Source of the DNA: Wuchereria bancrofti
Lineage: Eukaryota > Nematoda > Chromadorea > Rhabditida > Onchocercidae
Assembly (NCBI GenBank): GCA_005281725.1
Contig: SSBO01000012.1
Location: 23,054,391-23,118,390, forward strand
Direction of reading: 5' to 3'
Length of the DNA stretch: 64,000 bases
Position 1 is the stretch's first letter; each line of letters begins with the position of its first letter. The notes under the pieces are model-generated. The model saw only the letters and a program-made list of their open reading frames with translations. It searched no databases and was not told the DNA's origin. Made by a program: the position numbers and the translations under genes. This document shows, one piece after another, positions 13,001 through 24,700 of the stretch.

Positions 13001-13796
13001 TTTTTTTGCGTAACAAATGGCGATTAATCTGAGGAAGAGATTTGTAAGATATATATGATTAAAATTTCACAAATTTTAAAATTTTTCAAAAAATGAAATT
13101 ATTGAAATTATTGAAATTATTCAAAAATTTTTTATGGAAAATATTAAATGTTTGATAGATAATTCACCAATTTATGAAGTAAATATGATATACTTTAGGT
13201 TTTCATAATTCATTTAAGCAAATTTCAGCTCCATATGTTAAAGTATATTTGTTGGAAGGTAAACAATGCATAGCTAAAGCGAAAACACGTGCAGTAAGAA
13301 GGACCACTACACCGATATTTCAGCAACATATCGTTTTCTCTGAGACACCGCGAAAGAAGATGCTTCAGGTATTAGATTGGAATTATCAAAAAGTTGAAAA
13401 ATATTACTTCAATCATTTTAATTTTTCACCTTTTTAAATGATCACTACCTCTCTTCTTAGTTAGTAAAATTTGAATATTTAAATAATTTAAATAATTAGT
13501 AATCAAATCTAATTGTCGATTAAGTAGCAGTAATATAGATAAATGATCAGTTCGAAATTTAGATAAACAAAGATATTATAATAGCATCAAGTAATATTTA
13601 GATAACAGTAATGGCTGATTATGGTCGAATGGAACGGAAATCATTTTTGGGCATTGCACAGATTCGACTGGATGATTTAGAATTGGGTTCTGAGCCAATG
13701 GTTGGCTGGTATAAGTTGTATCATAGTTCAAGCCTAGCCGGTACTGGGCCAGTTCGAAAAGATAGTGATACAAGTTTGACTGAAATAAAGCAATGA
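1005..13796 (+). CDS. unc-10: RIM-family presynaptic active-zone scaffold (UNC-10), 3' part
   Basis: RIM proteins tether Rab3 vesicles and calcium channels at the presynaptic active zone and promote vesicle priming. Frame-consistent exons: 1005-1123, 1486-1584, 4498-4597, 4964-5087, 6122-6189, 7473-7649, 8271-8347, 8580-8825, 9215-9355, 9680-9770, 9855-9904, 10472-10664, 11351-11446, 11527-11671, 11816-12015, 12285-12417, 12626-12689, 12823-12961, 13229-13368, 13602-13796 (TGA). They give 864 residues of the C-terminal part. A PDZ domain is split over 1486-5087 (GLKVVGG, GAFITQVKPGSVAD, GDEVLEWNG). C2A is in 8311-9355 (DLPPRPDG, RNPYIK, LDDEPFLY). C2B is in 12823-13796 (GRQVLASP, VKPGVKV, ADYGRM). 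C2B lacks the acidic calcium ligands, as is known for RIM. The Rab3-binding zinc-finger N-terminus lies left of the window. Least certain: the acceptor at 12284 (GAAG), needed to keep frame because the stronger CAG at 12264 leads to a stop, and the donors at 10665 and 11447. Confidence 0.93.
2170..2900. repeat. Tandem array of about 90-91 bp units, 8 copies, in unc-10 intron
   Basis: The word ATCCCTTAATTATAA, or a near copy, recurs at about 2230, 2320, 2410, 2501, 2592, 2680, 2771 and 2862, a spacing of 88-91 bases. Each unit also carries TGATAACTTGTTGATATGAT and TTTATCACAATATTTACAAA. It lies wholly inside the 2.9-kb intron before the second PDZ exon. Confidence 0.9.
4160..4497 (+). repeat. 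Array of 36-39 bp units ending exactly at the PDZ-exon acceptor
   Basis: About nine copies of a unit containing TTAATAATTATTTTAAGGTT, with AAGGTT or GAGGTT near 4194, 4231, 4270, 4308, 4347, 4382, 4419, 4459 and 4494. The last copy supplies the functional acceptor TTTTAAG before GTTGTTGG at 4498. Every earlier unit carries nearly the same acceptor-like sequence but runs on into ATAAATTTC instead of coding sequence. Confidence 0.9.
6905..7500 (+). repeat. Triplicated intron-exon junction in unc-10 (about 200 bp units)
   Basis: Three adjacent near-identical segments begin near 6911, 7112 and 7314. Each has TTCATGTAATTGTATCATTT or a close variant, a T-rich stretch and TCAGGAATTG followed by an ATTATTATTTA-like word. 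Only the third continues into an open exon (7473-7649). Copies one and two carry pseudo-exon starts; copy one keeps the ATAGGAGGTGG junction and copy two has lost it. Confidence 0.88.
8871..9190. repeat. Perfect 159-bp duplication around a single N, likely assembly artefact
   Basis: The sequence from TTATATTTATACTGTACAAA through TTTTATTTTCTTTT appears twice, at about 8871-9029 and 9031-9189, separated by one N at 9030. I saw no mismatch between copies. It lies in the intron between the two C2A exons, so the protein is unaffected. A one-base gap between identical flanks is what scaffolding of two overlapping contigs produces. Confidence 0.85.
10679..11100. repeat. ATCGTAAGACATCGTATTTA tandem repeat in unc-10 intron
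   Basis: Higher-order repeats built from GTAAGATATCGTATTTA and GTAAGACATCGTATTTAAG words, continuous from about 10685 to 10925 and resuming near 11036-11100. The two blocks are each followed by a similar segment (AATATATTCTGAATTAAA, then TCATTATCA), so a larger unit was also duplicated. A minus-strand open frame here only reflects the repeat. Confidence 0.85.
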
Positions 13797-15711
13797 TTTG
13801 GTCTCACTGTTTTATAAGCCTTCTTTCTTTCATTCCACTTTTTTTTTTCTTTGGTTTTATTCTTTAGAAGTGAAAATGATTTAGTTCATTTTTCATTAAA
13901 ATAAAATTCAATTGAAAATGCTTAAACTTTTTCTATACATTTTGATATATTGTAATAAACGTACTACAGTAATAAAGTTATTTTCTCTATACATTTTAAT
14001 ATACAGTGATATTCTACAGTAATGGACCCTCCACACATTTCAATACACAGTAATAAACATTCTATGATAATAAATCTTCCATATTTCAACATCAAACATT
14101 TTATAGTAATAAAGTTATTTCTACCATACATTTCAATATACAGTGATATCCTACAGTAACGAATTTTTCATGCGTTTTTGTACAGTTATAAATATTCTAC
14201 AGTAATAATTTATTTTCTCTACACAATTCAATATATAGTATACGGTAGTACAATTCAATATACAGTAGTAAGCATTCCATACTTATCTTCGATATACGGT
14301 ATTGAATACCCTGTAATAATAAATTATTCCATTTTTTTCATAACCAAAACATAACTGATCATCTAATTTTTTTAATGGAGTTATTTTGTTATGAAACTAT
14401 TGCGAGCAAAATAAACTTAAAATGAAATAATTTCAATATTTTAATAGAGTAACCAAATAAAGTTTTATTTCCAATGTCTGAATAAATGAACAAAATTTTA
14501 GTATGTCATAATTTAGTATAATTCTTTGTACATTTAACTTTATTACTTCTCTACATTTATAAGCAAATTTATAAACTGCTTCCTTTTATTTTTCTCTTGT
14601 ATACAATGATTTTAATCGAGAAGCTAATGAACAGTTTAAAAATTTCAAAGCAGAAAAAAATCGATAAATTATTCTACAGTTAAATGATGTATTAAAGGTA
14701 GAAGACAAATAAATTAAACCAAGATTAAGTGCCTTCCAAGTTTGTTGATAATGAAAAAAATAACATTTGTACAAAAGATGAAATTCTTCTATTTCAATTT
14801 CATTAACAATATTTTTCTATCAGCGTCACTGTCGTTAATTATATTTGAAATATTTCTTGAAGCATAACCGAAATTCATATACATGTAATATCTTGTAGAA
14901 ATCTAACCTAATCTTTTAGAAATACTAAAAAATGACAAAGGTAATTATTCCCAATTTATTATATTTCTCTTCTCATAGTTCAAAAATTTTATGTTCAAAT
15001 GAAAACATTTTTATCATTCAACCGATTCCATAGATAATAACCACTTCCAATTACATAATTATGCATTACGGTATGAAAGTAAATTTAGTTATATAATTAA
15101 ACTGTTATTATTATTAGCAATGAAAAAGTCGCTTTTTGATGTTTTTTTCTTCAAATAATCATTCCTTGATTGTATGTATGCTTTTAACTATTGAAAGTAT
15201 TACTGAATATGAATAAATTCATAGATAGGATATTGCCTAGCGGAATTCAACGAATTTTAACCGTTAAGCAGCATGTCGGCTTAATTCACCATTAAAAAAA
15301 TCCATAAATTCCTCTATGCACTTTATGGAATTCATCATTCTATTTGTTAATGCAAATCTTACTCTTGTTCTCAACGGAAATTTCTTCTTTACAAAAATCC
15401 ATAAATTAGTAATCTAAGTCTTCCTGCAATTACTATCACTGTTAAAGAAGTTTGCTGTGCAAAGTTCCCAAAAATAATCTTATTTTCAAACATTTATTTT
15501 CAGAATGAACTGCAAAAAATAAGAAGTGCGAAATAATTATTCAAAAAAGCAATGAAAATCCTGAAATAATACGTCTATCTTATGATGGCAACCCTGCATA
15601 AACACTGATATCTTACAATGAGAACATCAATTCAATTCACTAAACAATCAAGAAATGAAGTAGTTAGCAAAATTAAATTTCATCCACGAAGGTCCTACAA
15701 CAACTTCTGCT

Positions 15712-15743
<32 letters not shown>

Positions 15744-15816
15744 TCTTTCGAGTGAAAACATCAGAGAAAGCGCGATATACAATGGTACAGTAATACGACA
15801 GTTATGAGATCAACAA
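13797..15816. other. unc-10 3' flank and intergenic region with degenerate ACAGTAATAAA repeats
   Basis: Non-coding. From about 13930 to 14330, words such as CTACAGTAATAA and ATACATTT(C/T)AATATACAGT recur every 45-60 bases in degenerate form. Several include AATAAA and could serve as polyadenylation signals for unc-10. The rest is AT-rich with short minus-strand ORFs I do not believe. An A run of about 24 at 15720-15743 lies downstream of the minus-strand gene. Confidence 0.6.
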
Positions 15817-17929
15817 TTACAACCGTTTCTTCTTTGGAAGAGTACCTCCTGTCATCGTAATATTTGCTTCCCGAGGCGATCGTTTCACAGCACTCTTCAC
15901 TAAATGTGAATTGAAAACTGTTTCATCTTCTTCCATCTGATCCTCATCAATTTCAGCTTCTTCTTCTTCTAACGAAATCGAATAATCGTTACCACTTTCC
16001 ATTTCACATTGCTCATCTCCCTTACCCGCATCTTCCTCACAGGAGTGCTGACATTAAAACATAATTATTAAGACTAAGATCAATGAAAACATCCACTATG
16101 GCAATCATTTGCCGTTCATAATGCTCTTTCCGTCCATGATGATCAAATTTTAAAAGTTTTTGAAGTTTCTATAAATCATATACTTCATACTGAATGAATA
16201 TTACCTTATCATCATTTCATTCTCATTTCAGAAAAATAAAAAAGAACTTTCATCACAGTCAGGATAGAGGAAAGAAATGCAAAAGAGATTCGTAATTTTT
16301 TTGCTGCTTAAGATTTCACTTTAGCTTAGTTAAACACAACACATATAGTAACTATACTCATATGCATCAGTCCAAGCAACTTCACCATGGTGATATCCAA
16401 GAGAATAAGTAGGCTTACATTGGATGTGCCTGATCGCTGCTGTTGTTTCGGTTCCCATAAAGCATTTCGCACAAAGCTTTTCGCTGCTCGTTGATTCAAA
16501 CAAGGTGCTGCTTTTCGTTCTTCTAGCTGTTTCAATCGTCCCATATACTCTTTCGTTCGGTTCTAAATAACTTATCTCAATCAGTCACTGACAATATTAT
16601 ATAATTAAATCGATACATATATTTGTTCAATGTAACAGCTGAACATTACGTCAGTGATGTAAGAAGGAAGAACAGAGGTAAAGGAAAATGCATTAAAAGT
16701 CTCCAAAAAAGCACAAGTAATGATAATATTCGTTGATTGTTATAAAATTCAACCGAAATACCATTAGGCCAAAAAGTGGATATGACAGAATATGAAGAAA
16801 GATTAGTGATAAAGAACAAAAAAGATGACTGATAAAAAAAAAAAAGAATCAACAAATCAACTAACAATTTCGTTTTGCAAAACTTCGTTTTCCTTTGGTT
16901 TTTGTCCATGTGTGCAGAGCAACATCCAATATAGCGAATTAATGACAAACACAGACATCAAATCGATTTCTAATTTTTCTAGCGGTGGCCTCTAAAATTT
17001 GCTCAATGCAGCAGAATCATGAAAAGATGCAAAATAATAAAAGTACTGTAAAAATGTTAGCAGCAATTAAAATGTCTAAAATCATACTCATTGACTGCTA
17101 TGAAATTCGAACAAAAAATACCATTAGGTCGAAAAGTGGTTATGACAGAGTATGAAGAAAAACAGAAGGAGGGAAGGGACGGAATGGCAGAAAAGAAAAT
17201 TAGAGAAAAAAGTCAAAGAAGGACATAATCCAGGTAGCTTCCGGTAGATCGACTGGTACGAACTTATCAGTAGTGCTGACACGGCTTTAACGTGTTGATC
17301 AGGGAGATCTATCATCACATATAGTTTAGCCAGAGAAAACACGATCTCCATATGTTAGCAAAAAACAGTCATCAATAGCTCATTTAAAAAGAATTTACGA
17401 CTTCCGGTAGATTGACTGGTGTGAACTTATCAGCAGTGCCGACACGGCTTAAATCTTTAACACCTTAAATCCGTCCCTCACCGAAAACATATCATAAACG
17501 ATAGTATTCGGATCACATTGGTGAAAAATGTTGAAAGAGTTAACTAATATTTAGTGAATCAGCAAACGCACACAGTTAAAATATTACAATTTATTCATTA
17601 CCTAATAAAGACGTGAAAATTAATGAAAGAAATGAAGTAAACGATAAATGATGCGTTATATTGGCTTACTAACTTAATAAGCAATTATCAGACAAAAAAA
17701 GAAAAAAAAATCGATCACTATGATTGTATTATTTATTTGACTAATAAATTAATCGATTAAAGTATTATATATGCATCAATAACAAATAACTGAAAGAATA
17801 CAAAACCTGAGAGTTTTCCTCTAGAGAATTCGAAAAATGCTTCAGATAGGTATCTTCAAGAACTGTTAATGCTTCATTAAACCTTCGTAATTGTTCAACA
17901 ACTTCTGGTGGTATCGAATCGCTCATCAT
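15817..17929 (-). CDS. Small acidic, probably nuclear protein, family unrecognised (three exons)
   Basis: Exons on the minus strand: 17929-17807, 16562-16419 and 16047-15817, all joined in phase 0 with GT/AG borders, giving 165 residues. It begins MMSDSIPPEVVEQLRRF. Residues about 8-60 look helical and coiled-coil-prone (EVVEQLRRFNEALTVLED, TKEYMGRLKQLEER). Residues 42-89 are basic with Gln and Trp. Residues about 92-135 are strongly acidic (SLEEEEAEIDEDQMEEDE). The C-terminus is basic and ends TLPKKKRL, a plausible nuclear localisation signal. The start is supported by a strong TTCTTTTAG acceptor five bases before the ATG, as expected for spliced-leader addition or a 5'UTR intron. The gene is divergent from sec-16. 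I do not recognise the family; a chromatin or transcription accessory subunit is only a guess. Confidence 0.75.
16715..17460. repeat. Diverged direct repeats in an intron of the minus-strand gene
   Basis: Two pairs of related segments. ACCATTAGG(C/T)C(A/G)AAAAGTGG followed by ATATGACAGA or TTATGACAGA occurs near 16760-16800 and 17120-17160. CTTCCGGTAGAT(C/T)GACTGGT followed by GAACTTATCAG occurs near 17238-17285 and 17401-17450. They are less AT-rich than the surrounding intron. They may be remnants of a dispersed repeat family or a local duplication; no transposase or terminal repeat is visible. Confidence 0.6.
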
Positions 17930-18021
17930 TAATCCTAAAAGAACAAAATATCAATTGATAATAACTAATATAAGATGATCATTCAAAAAAGAAAAAAAAA
18001 ATGTTTATAACTAATCAAATG

Positions 18022-18054
<33 letters not shown>

Positions 18055-18671
18055 AACAACTCAACGCTTCCACGAAGCAACCAATCAGCAAATCTCTGAA
18101 ATAACGAAATGCAAAAACATTTTGCATTCTCAATTTTTACGACAAAAATCCATCCATCACTCGTTTAGCTATCCGCGAAATACCGGCGCATCTGAGATGC
18201 GGAACGGTGGTTGTAACGTTATCGATAGTCTACCGATTATCGCTGTGTTGCTGTTGTGCTAATTTTTCCACGTCTCACGTGTAAACGTGTAAAGCATAGT
18301 TGATGTACTAGGGGAGATTCATGCACATTTCATGTTCAGACGTATTTCACGTTTAAAAAAGTTAAAGGTGCAAAAAAAAAAANNNNNNNNNNNNNNNNNN
18401 NNNNNNNNNNNNNNNNNNNNNNNNNNNNNNNNNNNNNNNNNNNNNNNNNNNNNNNNNNNNNNNNNNNNNNNNNNNNNNNNNNNNNNNNNNNNNNNNNNNN
18501 NNNNNNNNNNNNNNNNNNNNNNNNNNNNNNNNNNNNNNNNNNNNNNNNNNNNTTTTTTTTTTTTCTTGAACTCAGTTCTAATTTTGCTGAAACGTTTATA
18601 TTTTGTTATGTTTTTGTATTGAATTATATTATAAAGTTAAATTTCAAGTTAGTTGATGCATATCGTTGCGG
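17930..18671. promoter_or_regulatory. Divergent promoter region between the acidic-protein gene and sec-16
   Basis: The two start codons lie 743 bases apart, facing away from each other. The core at about 18120-18310 is much less AT-rich than the rest of the window. It includes an E-box CACGTG at 18276-18281 inside CGTCTCACGTGTAAACGTGT, and TATCGATA at 18220-18227, which resembles a DRE-type element. No TATA box is obvious. An A run of about 35 lies at 18020-18051, and an assembly gap interrupts the sec-16 side. Confidence 0.55.
18383..18552. other. Assembly gap (170 N)
   Basis: A run of 170 unresolved bases, with an A run directly to the left and a T run directly to the right. It falls in the 5' flank or leader of sec-16. 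The homopolymer flanks suggest the assembler stopped at a low-complexity or hairpin-forming sequence. Confidence 0.95.
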
Positions 18672-18756
18672 ATGTCGCAATTTTATTGGCAGTTGCAAAC
18701 GAATACACAGCAACAAGAAAGGAATGATGCAAAAAATATCAGTGAAGTATCGCAAG

Positions 18757-18797
<41 letters not shown>

Positions 18798-21700
18798 TAT
18801 TGGTGGCATCAGCAGAGTGTTAGTTCATATTTGCGTATTAGAAAGAAATCAACATTAGTATTGTAATCAACGAATGATTCGATAGTTTTTTTTTTTCTTC
18901 AGAAGTTAATCATTTCTATGAGAGTTTATATTGGATTATATATGCTTTCTTCATTTGTGTTAATGAAGGAATTTTTATTATTTATTGTCAGAGATATTAA
19001 ACAATTTTCAGAGTAATTATTCATTCAGTAGACTTATTGTTTTCAAATTTGATGAATTATATTTGTAGCGGTAAATTTATACTAAGTAATCCGTTTTTAA
19101 GGAGTTTAATTCAAATATGACAAAATGGTTTTGCTTTGTAATTTCAAATTGGCAACCGTAAAGTAAAAGACCCAGAAATATAGTAGATTAAGAAGTGAAA
19201 AACATGAAAAATGTGGTTTACAACTGTATTCCTTTAGCAAACTGGAACGGATCCATATAGTGCGGCAGTGTTTGAAGGTTTTCGGGCATCTTCCGGTGAT
19301 ATTGGTCATATAAAAAGTTGGCAAACGCCTAATATTCCCAGCACATTTTCCACCCAACAACCGGAAAGAATTCCTGAGGTTAATATTTCTAAAAATAGTA
19401 TGAGGATGGATTGGTTATGCAGAATTTGCACTCCACTTTTTTCACGGAACTGTTGTAAAATATAATTTTAGATTTATCTAAAAAGTATTACTAGTGACGT
19501 ATTTGAACTGTTTAAGTTTGTCTGAAATTTAGGAAAAAACGGCTTCACTTGAAATTCATGAGCAAAAAAATGAGCAGGTACCATATTCGTTTGGTATTCA
19601 TCAACCGATCTTGGACTCCAAACGTCGCATCCATAGTTCTAATGCAGAAGTATGTTGTTACCTCAGTTTTTGGTTTGGTATTGATACCTTAATAGCTTGT
19701 TGAAGTCACAATATATGTTTAGATAAAAATTCCAACTATTAAAAAAAATTTTTCTTTTCAGAGTAAGGAAGCAATTGACGAAAAGTATAATGGTCAGCAT
19801 GTTAAAGTGGAACTGATTTCTGGCGATGACGCAGAAGGTGTAAATTTGATCTTTCATATCTTTAGAAACTTAATTATTGTCGGGAGATGTTTTAAATGTC
19901 AATTGTTAATTCTTTAAGTCGTACAGACAAGAGCATCCTGAATTATTATTTTCTAAAAGTTTATAATTTGTTTATCATTTTGGATATAACTAAATAGGAA
20001 AGAAATACTTTTGGGTAGTAATTTTAATGCTTTTATGTACTTTCATGTTCCTTGATTAATTGCAAGTAACTGGAAGACTGGATTTGCAAAAGTTTTTTTT
20101 TTTTTTGATAAATTGTTACATAAAATTCAAATTTAATATGATAAGCAATGATTGGATGATGAGATAAATATTCCAGGTAATGTGGCGGCAAATGCATTAC
20201 TGCTAGAAGAAAAGGAGCAAGCAGTAAATGAGGTAAACAATAAATATTTTTTTACTTCACAGAAACATTTGAAAATTGTTTAAAACGATATTATTGGGAT
20301 GAAATCGGGCACAATGGATCACACTAACCAAATTATTTTTAGACTGAAAATGATGTACCAGTAGTAGCAATGGCTCAGGTCACTCCTATGATAGCAACAT
20401 CCATTGCTACTGCGACAGAAACATCATTTTCTGCTGATGTTTTGTTCTGTAACCAAACATTGTCAACAACTGTTTCGTCTGCAAACATTGCCCGTGTTGA
20501 TCCTATTTCTAACAACGATCCTTCCGGTAATTTCTTACTTAATTTCAACTGGCTTCATCTATCACTTTCATACTTATTGACTGTTTACGTTATCTTTAAC
20601 AGTTCATAATTTGGCCGAAAATTGTTTAGGGTTAAGACTTGATGCTAATTTTTGGATGTTATCTCTCATTCATGGACTGTGTTAAGTGTACCATAATTTC
20701 ACCAACTTTTCTTTAATTTTTATTTTCAGTTTTGAAATTGTGGCAATTTCAGGATTTTCAGTGAATCGTGTTGTTACAACATTACAGTCAGTCATTCCTA
20801 AGCCGCAGATACCTTCACTTGCATCTGTTGCAAATAGTGCTCGTAGTACTCCATTGTTATTAAATAAAGAAACTGATGAAATACAAAATACTGCTGATAT
20901 TGAGGAGAAGACATCGACTATTTCGAACATCGTATCTGTAACGAATTCTCAGCAGCCGAGTGCTGCTATAGCATCAGTGAAGGGACTTGAAACGGTACGA
21001 TTAAATTTTATCAGAATTTATATCATAAGGACTGCAAATAATAAGTTTTCATCTTCTTGAAGTATCAGGAATAGTTTATATTTTAGGTTATGTGTAGTGC
21101 TTCCAATCAATTAAGGAAAGTGGTTGATTCACATCCAATTGATGGCGTCCAAGAGATACGAAGCGAGAATGAGCTGCGACAAATTGTAAAAGAGGAGGTG
21201 TACTTTTTGCATATTGCTAAATTTTAGAGCACGTAACATTCTTTTACCTTGAATTTAAGGTAATCATGTCGAAGATTAACATATCTTTAAGTTAAATTCT
21301 GCTTGATGAGCAAGTTAGATGACACATTCGATAGACTAATGAACGACGTTCGAATAATATTGATAGGAGATAGGCTTCTAATATCTTGTACTTCTGATAT
21401 AATTTATATTATATATGTAGCAGTTCTCTCTTCTTCGTACGTTATTATTTTGTTTTCAGGATACTAGAGAGCATAACATGTCGACATCAGAACAATCCAC
21501 GGATTCAACTGCACCTGAAGATTCTATCAGCAGACCTACTGAAAAACATTGGAATTCTAAAAATGTTCGAGATCGATATCGCATTATTCGCCAGCAGTTC
21601 GTTTCTCTTTTAATTCATCTTTCCTGATTAGCATAGAAATTTCCTTTATTCAAGCAAAAGAATTTTAGAAAAAAAAAATTCTATTTTATAAAACAATGAG

Positions 21701-24700
21701 TGAATAAGCATTCACTCATTTTTCATCTTATTATTTCTATTAATTGATAGGAAGAATAACGCGACTAAAAATCATTTTTAGATACCCGGAAGTGATCAAA
21801 CGACTGGATCGTTTGAGAATGGAAACTCATAATTTGGATTGGCGCCCGATGCAGAAAGCTCCATTAGTAGAAGTAGACGAAAATGCTCATAGGTCGTAAT
21901 TGATGTAGAAAATTTTTATTTTATTTTATTTTTTTTCTTCAACAGTTCATCTATTTTGTTAATATTATTAGATCTTATGACTATTCGATTAATTATATAT
22001 ATGTAATCAAACCTTGTGTTTATTCGAACTTTCATTTTCTAAGTTGTTTGGTTTGGTCCATTTATCACCAATGGTCCACATCTCGCAGTGCTTTTTCCGC
22101 CTTTCATCTTTACATACGTTTTTGTCACACTTTTGTACTGCATTACCACTACTGGTATACATCATTATATTTCAGGATACCATGCAGAAAACAAAGGAAT
22201 TCAGTAGCGGTAGGCATCGATTCAAACTTTACTGCGAATTCGAAAAATGTTGAAACAATATCGGATTCTCGACCTTCTTCTAAAAGTATTCATAATTTGC
22301 ATGATTCATAATGTGCTTGTTTAGTACAAAAAAAAAAAAATGCTTGTTAGGCATTCTTTTTTCCAAAATTTTTAACCTTTTGCAGTGAATCATTCATATA
22401 CGCTTCCCGATCGCATAGGTTCTGAAAATAGCTTTGTGAAAAATGATGTTTATTATGGGGAAGATTTTGTCAATTCACTTCGTCGGTAAGTTTTTACCTT
22501 TATATTTTTTACAGTCATAAACTTGAATAGTATTGTAATAAAACAAAAGTGTTATCTTACTATTTTTTTTTTCCTTTTTTTGAAGAACTCGCTATACTCG
22601 TACTCGGGAACATGATTATTTTTTATCACGTGGTACTAAATCAGAAATGGGTGAGATAGGACCGTATAGAGGCCCTGCACTTGCTAAACATAAACATATG
22701 ATGCAACATGCATATGGCTATAATTCTTCAATCGGTTATCAATCAAACGAGTAAGTTATTGAATTTTATTATTTAGAAATAACAAAATTTTTATTTTTAT
22801 TGAAAGCATGAAGAAAATATTGCTCTGCGATAGGTCGTGATATTGATTGTTTCAGTTTATATAATTCTATGCATATGAAAGTACATTATTGAATTGAATT
22901 CATAATGATATATTAGGCATTATCCAAGTGGCAGGCATTCATTGGGACCTCATCTTGGACGACGTGTAGCTCATGAATTAGCTATGATATATGATGGTGA
23001 TAACGTTCCAATGCGTCGACCTCAGTCTTCATTTGATGCTCCATATTCAAAGTACCCTTTTCTTTTGTTTATTGTAGAATTTTTAATCCTGAAAGTTGAG
23101 CACAATCTGCATTCAGTATAGTTAACTTAGTTTAATTGATAAAAATTTCTCTTCTTGTTTCACTTAACTTCTTTGCAAAAGTGAAAAAAAAAAAAAGATT
23201 GTTTACTTTTATTGTCAGAACTTCAGTTCAACTGATTTTGCGATAAAAACATATAATACGCTCTATACGATTCAAAAGTGGATATAATTTGCAGACATAG
23301 CTTTCTGTTTAATGTATTTCACTAATGAAAATATTTCTACTTTCAAATAATTTTTACTAGCGCTTTTGATGTTCGTTTTTTGGAAGACAATTACACTCTT
23401 TATATGTTATAATTTGCATTATTGGTCAAAAAATCGAATTAGAATTTTTTGTTTGTTGCATTAGTTGCTTTAATTTGGAAGAATCTTTCTCATAGACTAT
23501 TAACGCTCCACATAAAATGGTTAGCACTGATTTTTAGATATCAACAGTTGAATGAATTCGCTCAGGATTGTCGTCAAAATCATGAAGGAGAACATTCGTT
23601 CGAGAGTAGGGAAGGAAGCAGTGGAAGTGACAGTGAAATGGCGCGAATCCATAATAAACAGGAAATGGTATATTTCAGATTCATTCGATTTTACACTCAT
23701 AATTATTTTTTGATCTCTTCAGAGGATTTTAATATTTATAAAATGTTGATATCCAGGAATAGTTTGAATATGTCATAAAAATATTTAAAGTCATCGCTGA
23801 ATAGTTTTTTAGATATTAATCGTGCTGTATTGCAACGTGAGTAACTTTTGAATAAAATTTCTACAGGCACGGCAAGCTGTTGGAACTCGTTATGATTCAT
23901 TACCTTTAACAGCTCCAAATGAGTTTTACTATTTCGGTGTAATACAATTGCCACAGGTTAGTTATTTTTGATATTTCTGTCAAATGAAAAGAAAAAGACA
24001 AAGAAATTATTGGACAATAAAAATAAAGTTTGAAATTATCATATTATTTTCACTTAACAAGACGCAAAAAATATGTTCATTTATATGTTTATTTTTATAT
24101 CTTTATATATTTTTTTTAAATATATATATATTTAAAATATGTTTATTTTTTTTATTATTGCTAAAATATGTTTATTTAAGGAACGCGTGGAGTATATAAT
24201 GCGTAGATTACCTCCTCCTCCAGAATACTTCCAATTGCCTGCAATCGAAAAAGCGGCTTATTTATTTTACTGTGTTCTCTATCGTCATCATTTTCTCTCG
24301 GTGGATTTATTTCATAAAAAATTCAATCGAGAATTTTTCAGCTATATGTGTGAAGGAGATTCAGCTGAAGTTGCACTTTGGAAGGTTAACTTATTATTAA
24401 AAAAGATTTTATTGCTCTTATTTGATTATTCATAATGTTAATTCTCAGTAATATTTCAGATCTGCAAACATACACAAGATGAATATATTGCTAAACGTTC
24501 GATAAATCAATTGAAAGCTTATGAAATGTCTCAAAAACAATTATTTAGCGATGAGCATGAAACGCTTGATAGCAGGTTGTTTCATATCATTTTTTTTACT
24601 ACCTATTTGATAATTTGCAGTCATATATCCTGATAATTTTTGCGAAGTTATGCTTGAAAAAGATATCTTTTGTGTGAAACAAAAATACTGTAGGATAAAA

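Noticed and set aside
14586..14774. Minus-strand ORF of 62 residues in the unc-10 3' flank
   Set aside because: No recognisable domain and no splice or conservation support; probably chance in AT-rich DNA.
16326..17351. Minus-strand ORFs running beyond the exon at 16562-16419 and within the intron
   Set aside because: They extend past good splice sites into intron sequence; the three-exon phase-0 model explains the coding signal better.
18332..18622. Plus-strand ORF spanning the N gap
   Set aside because: Most of it is unresolved bases and poly-A/poly-T; it has no evidential value.
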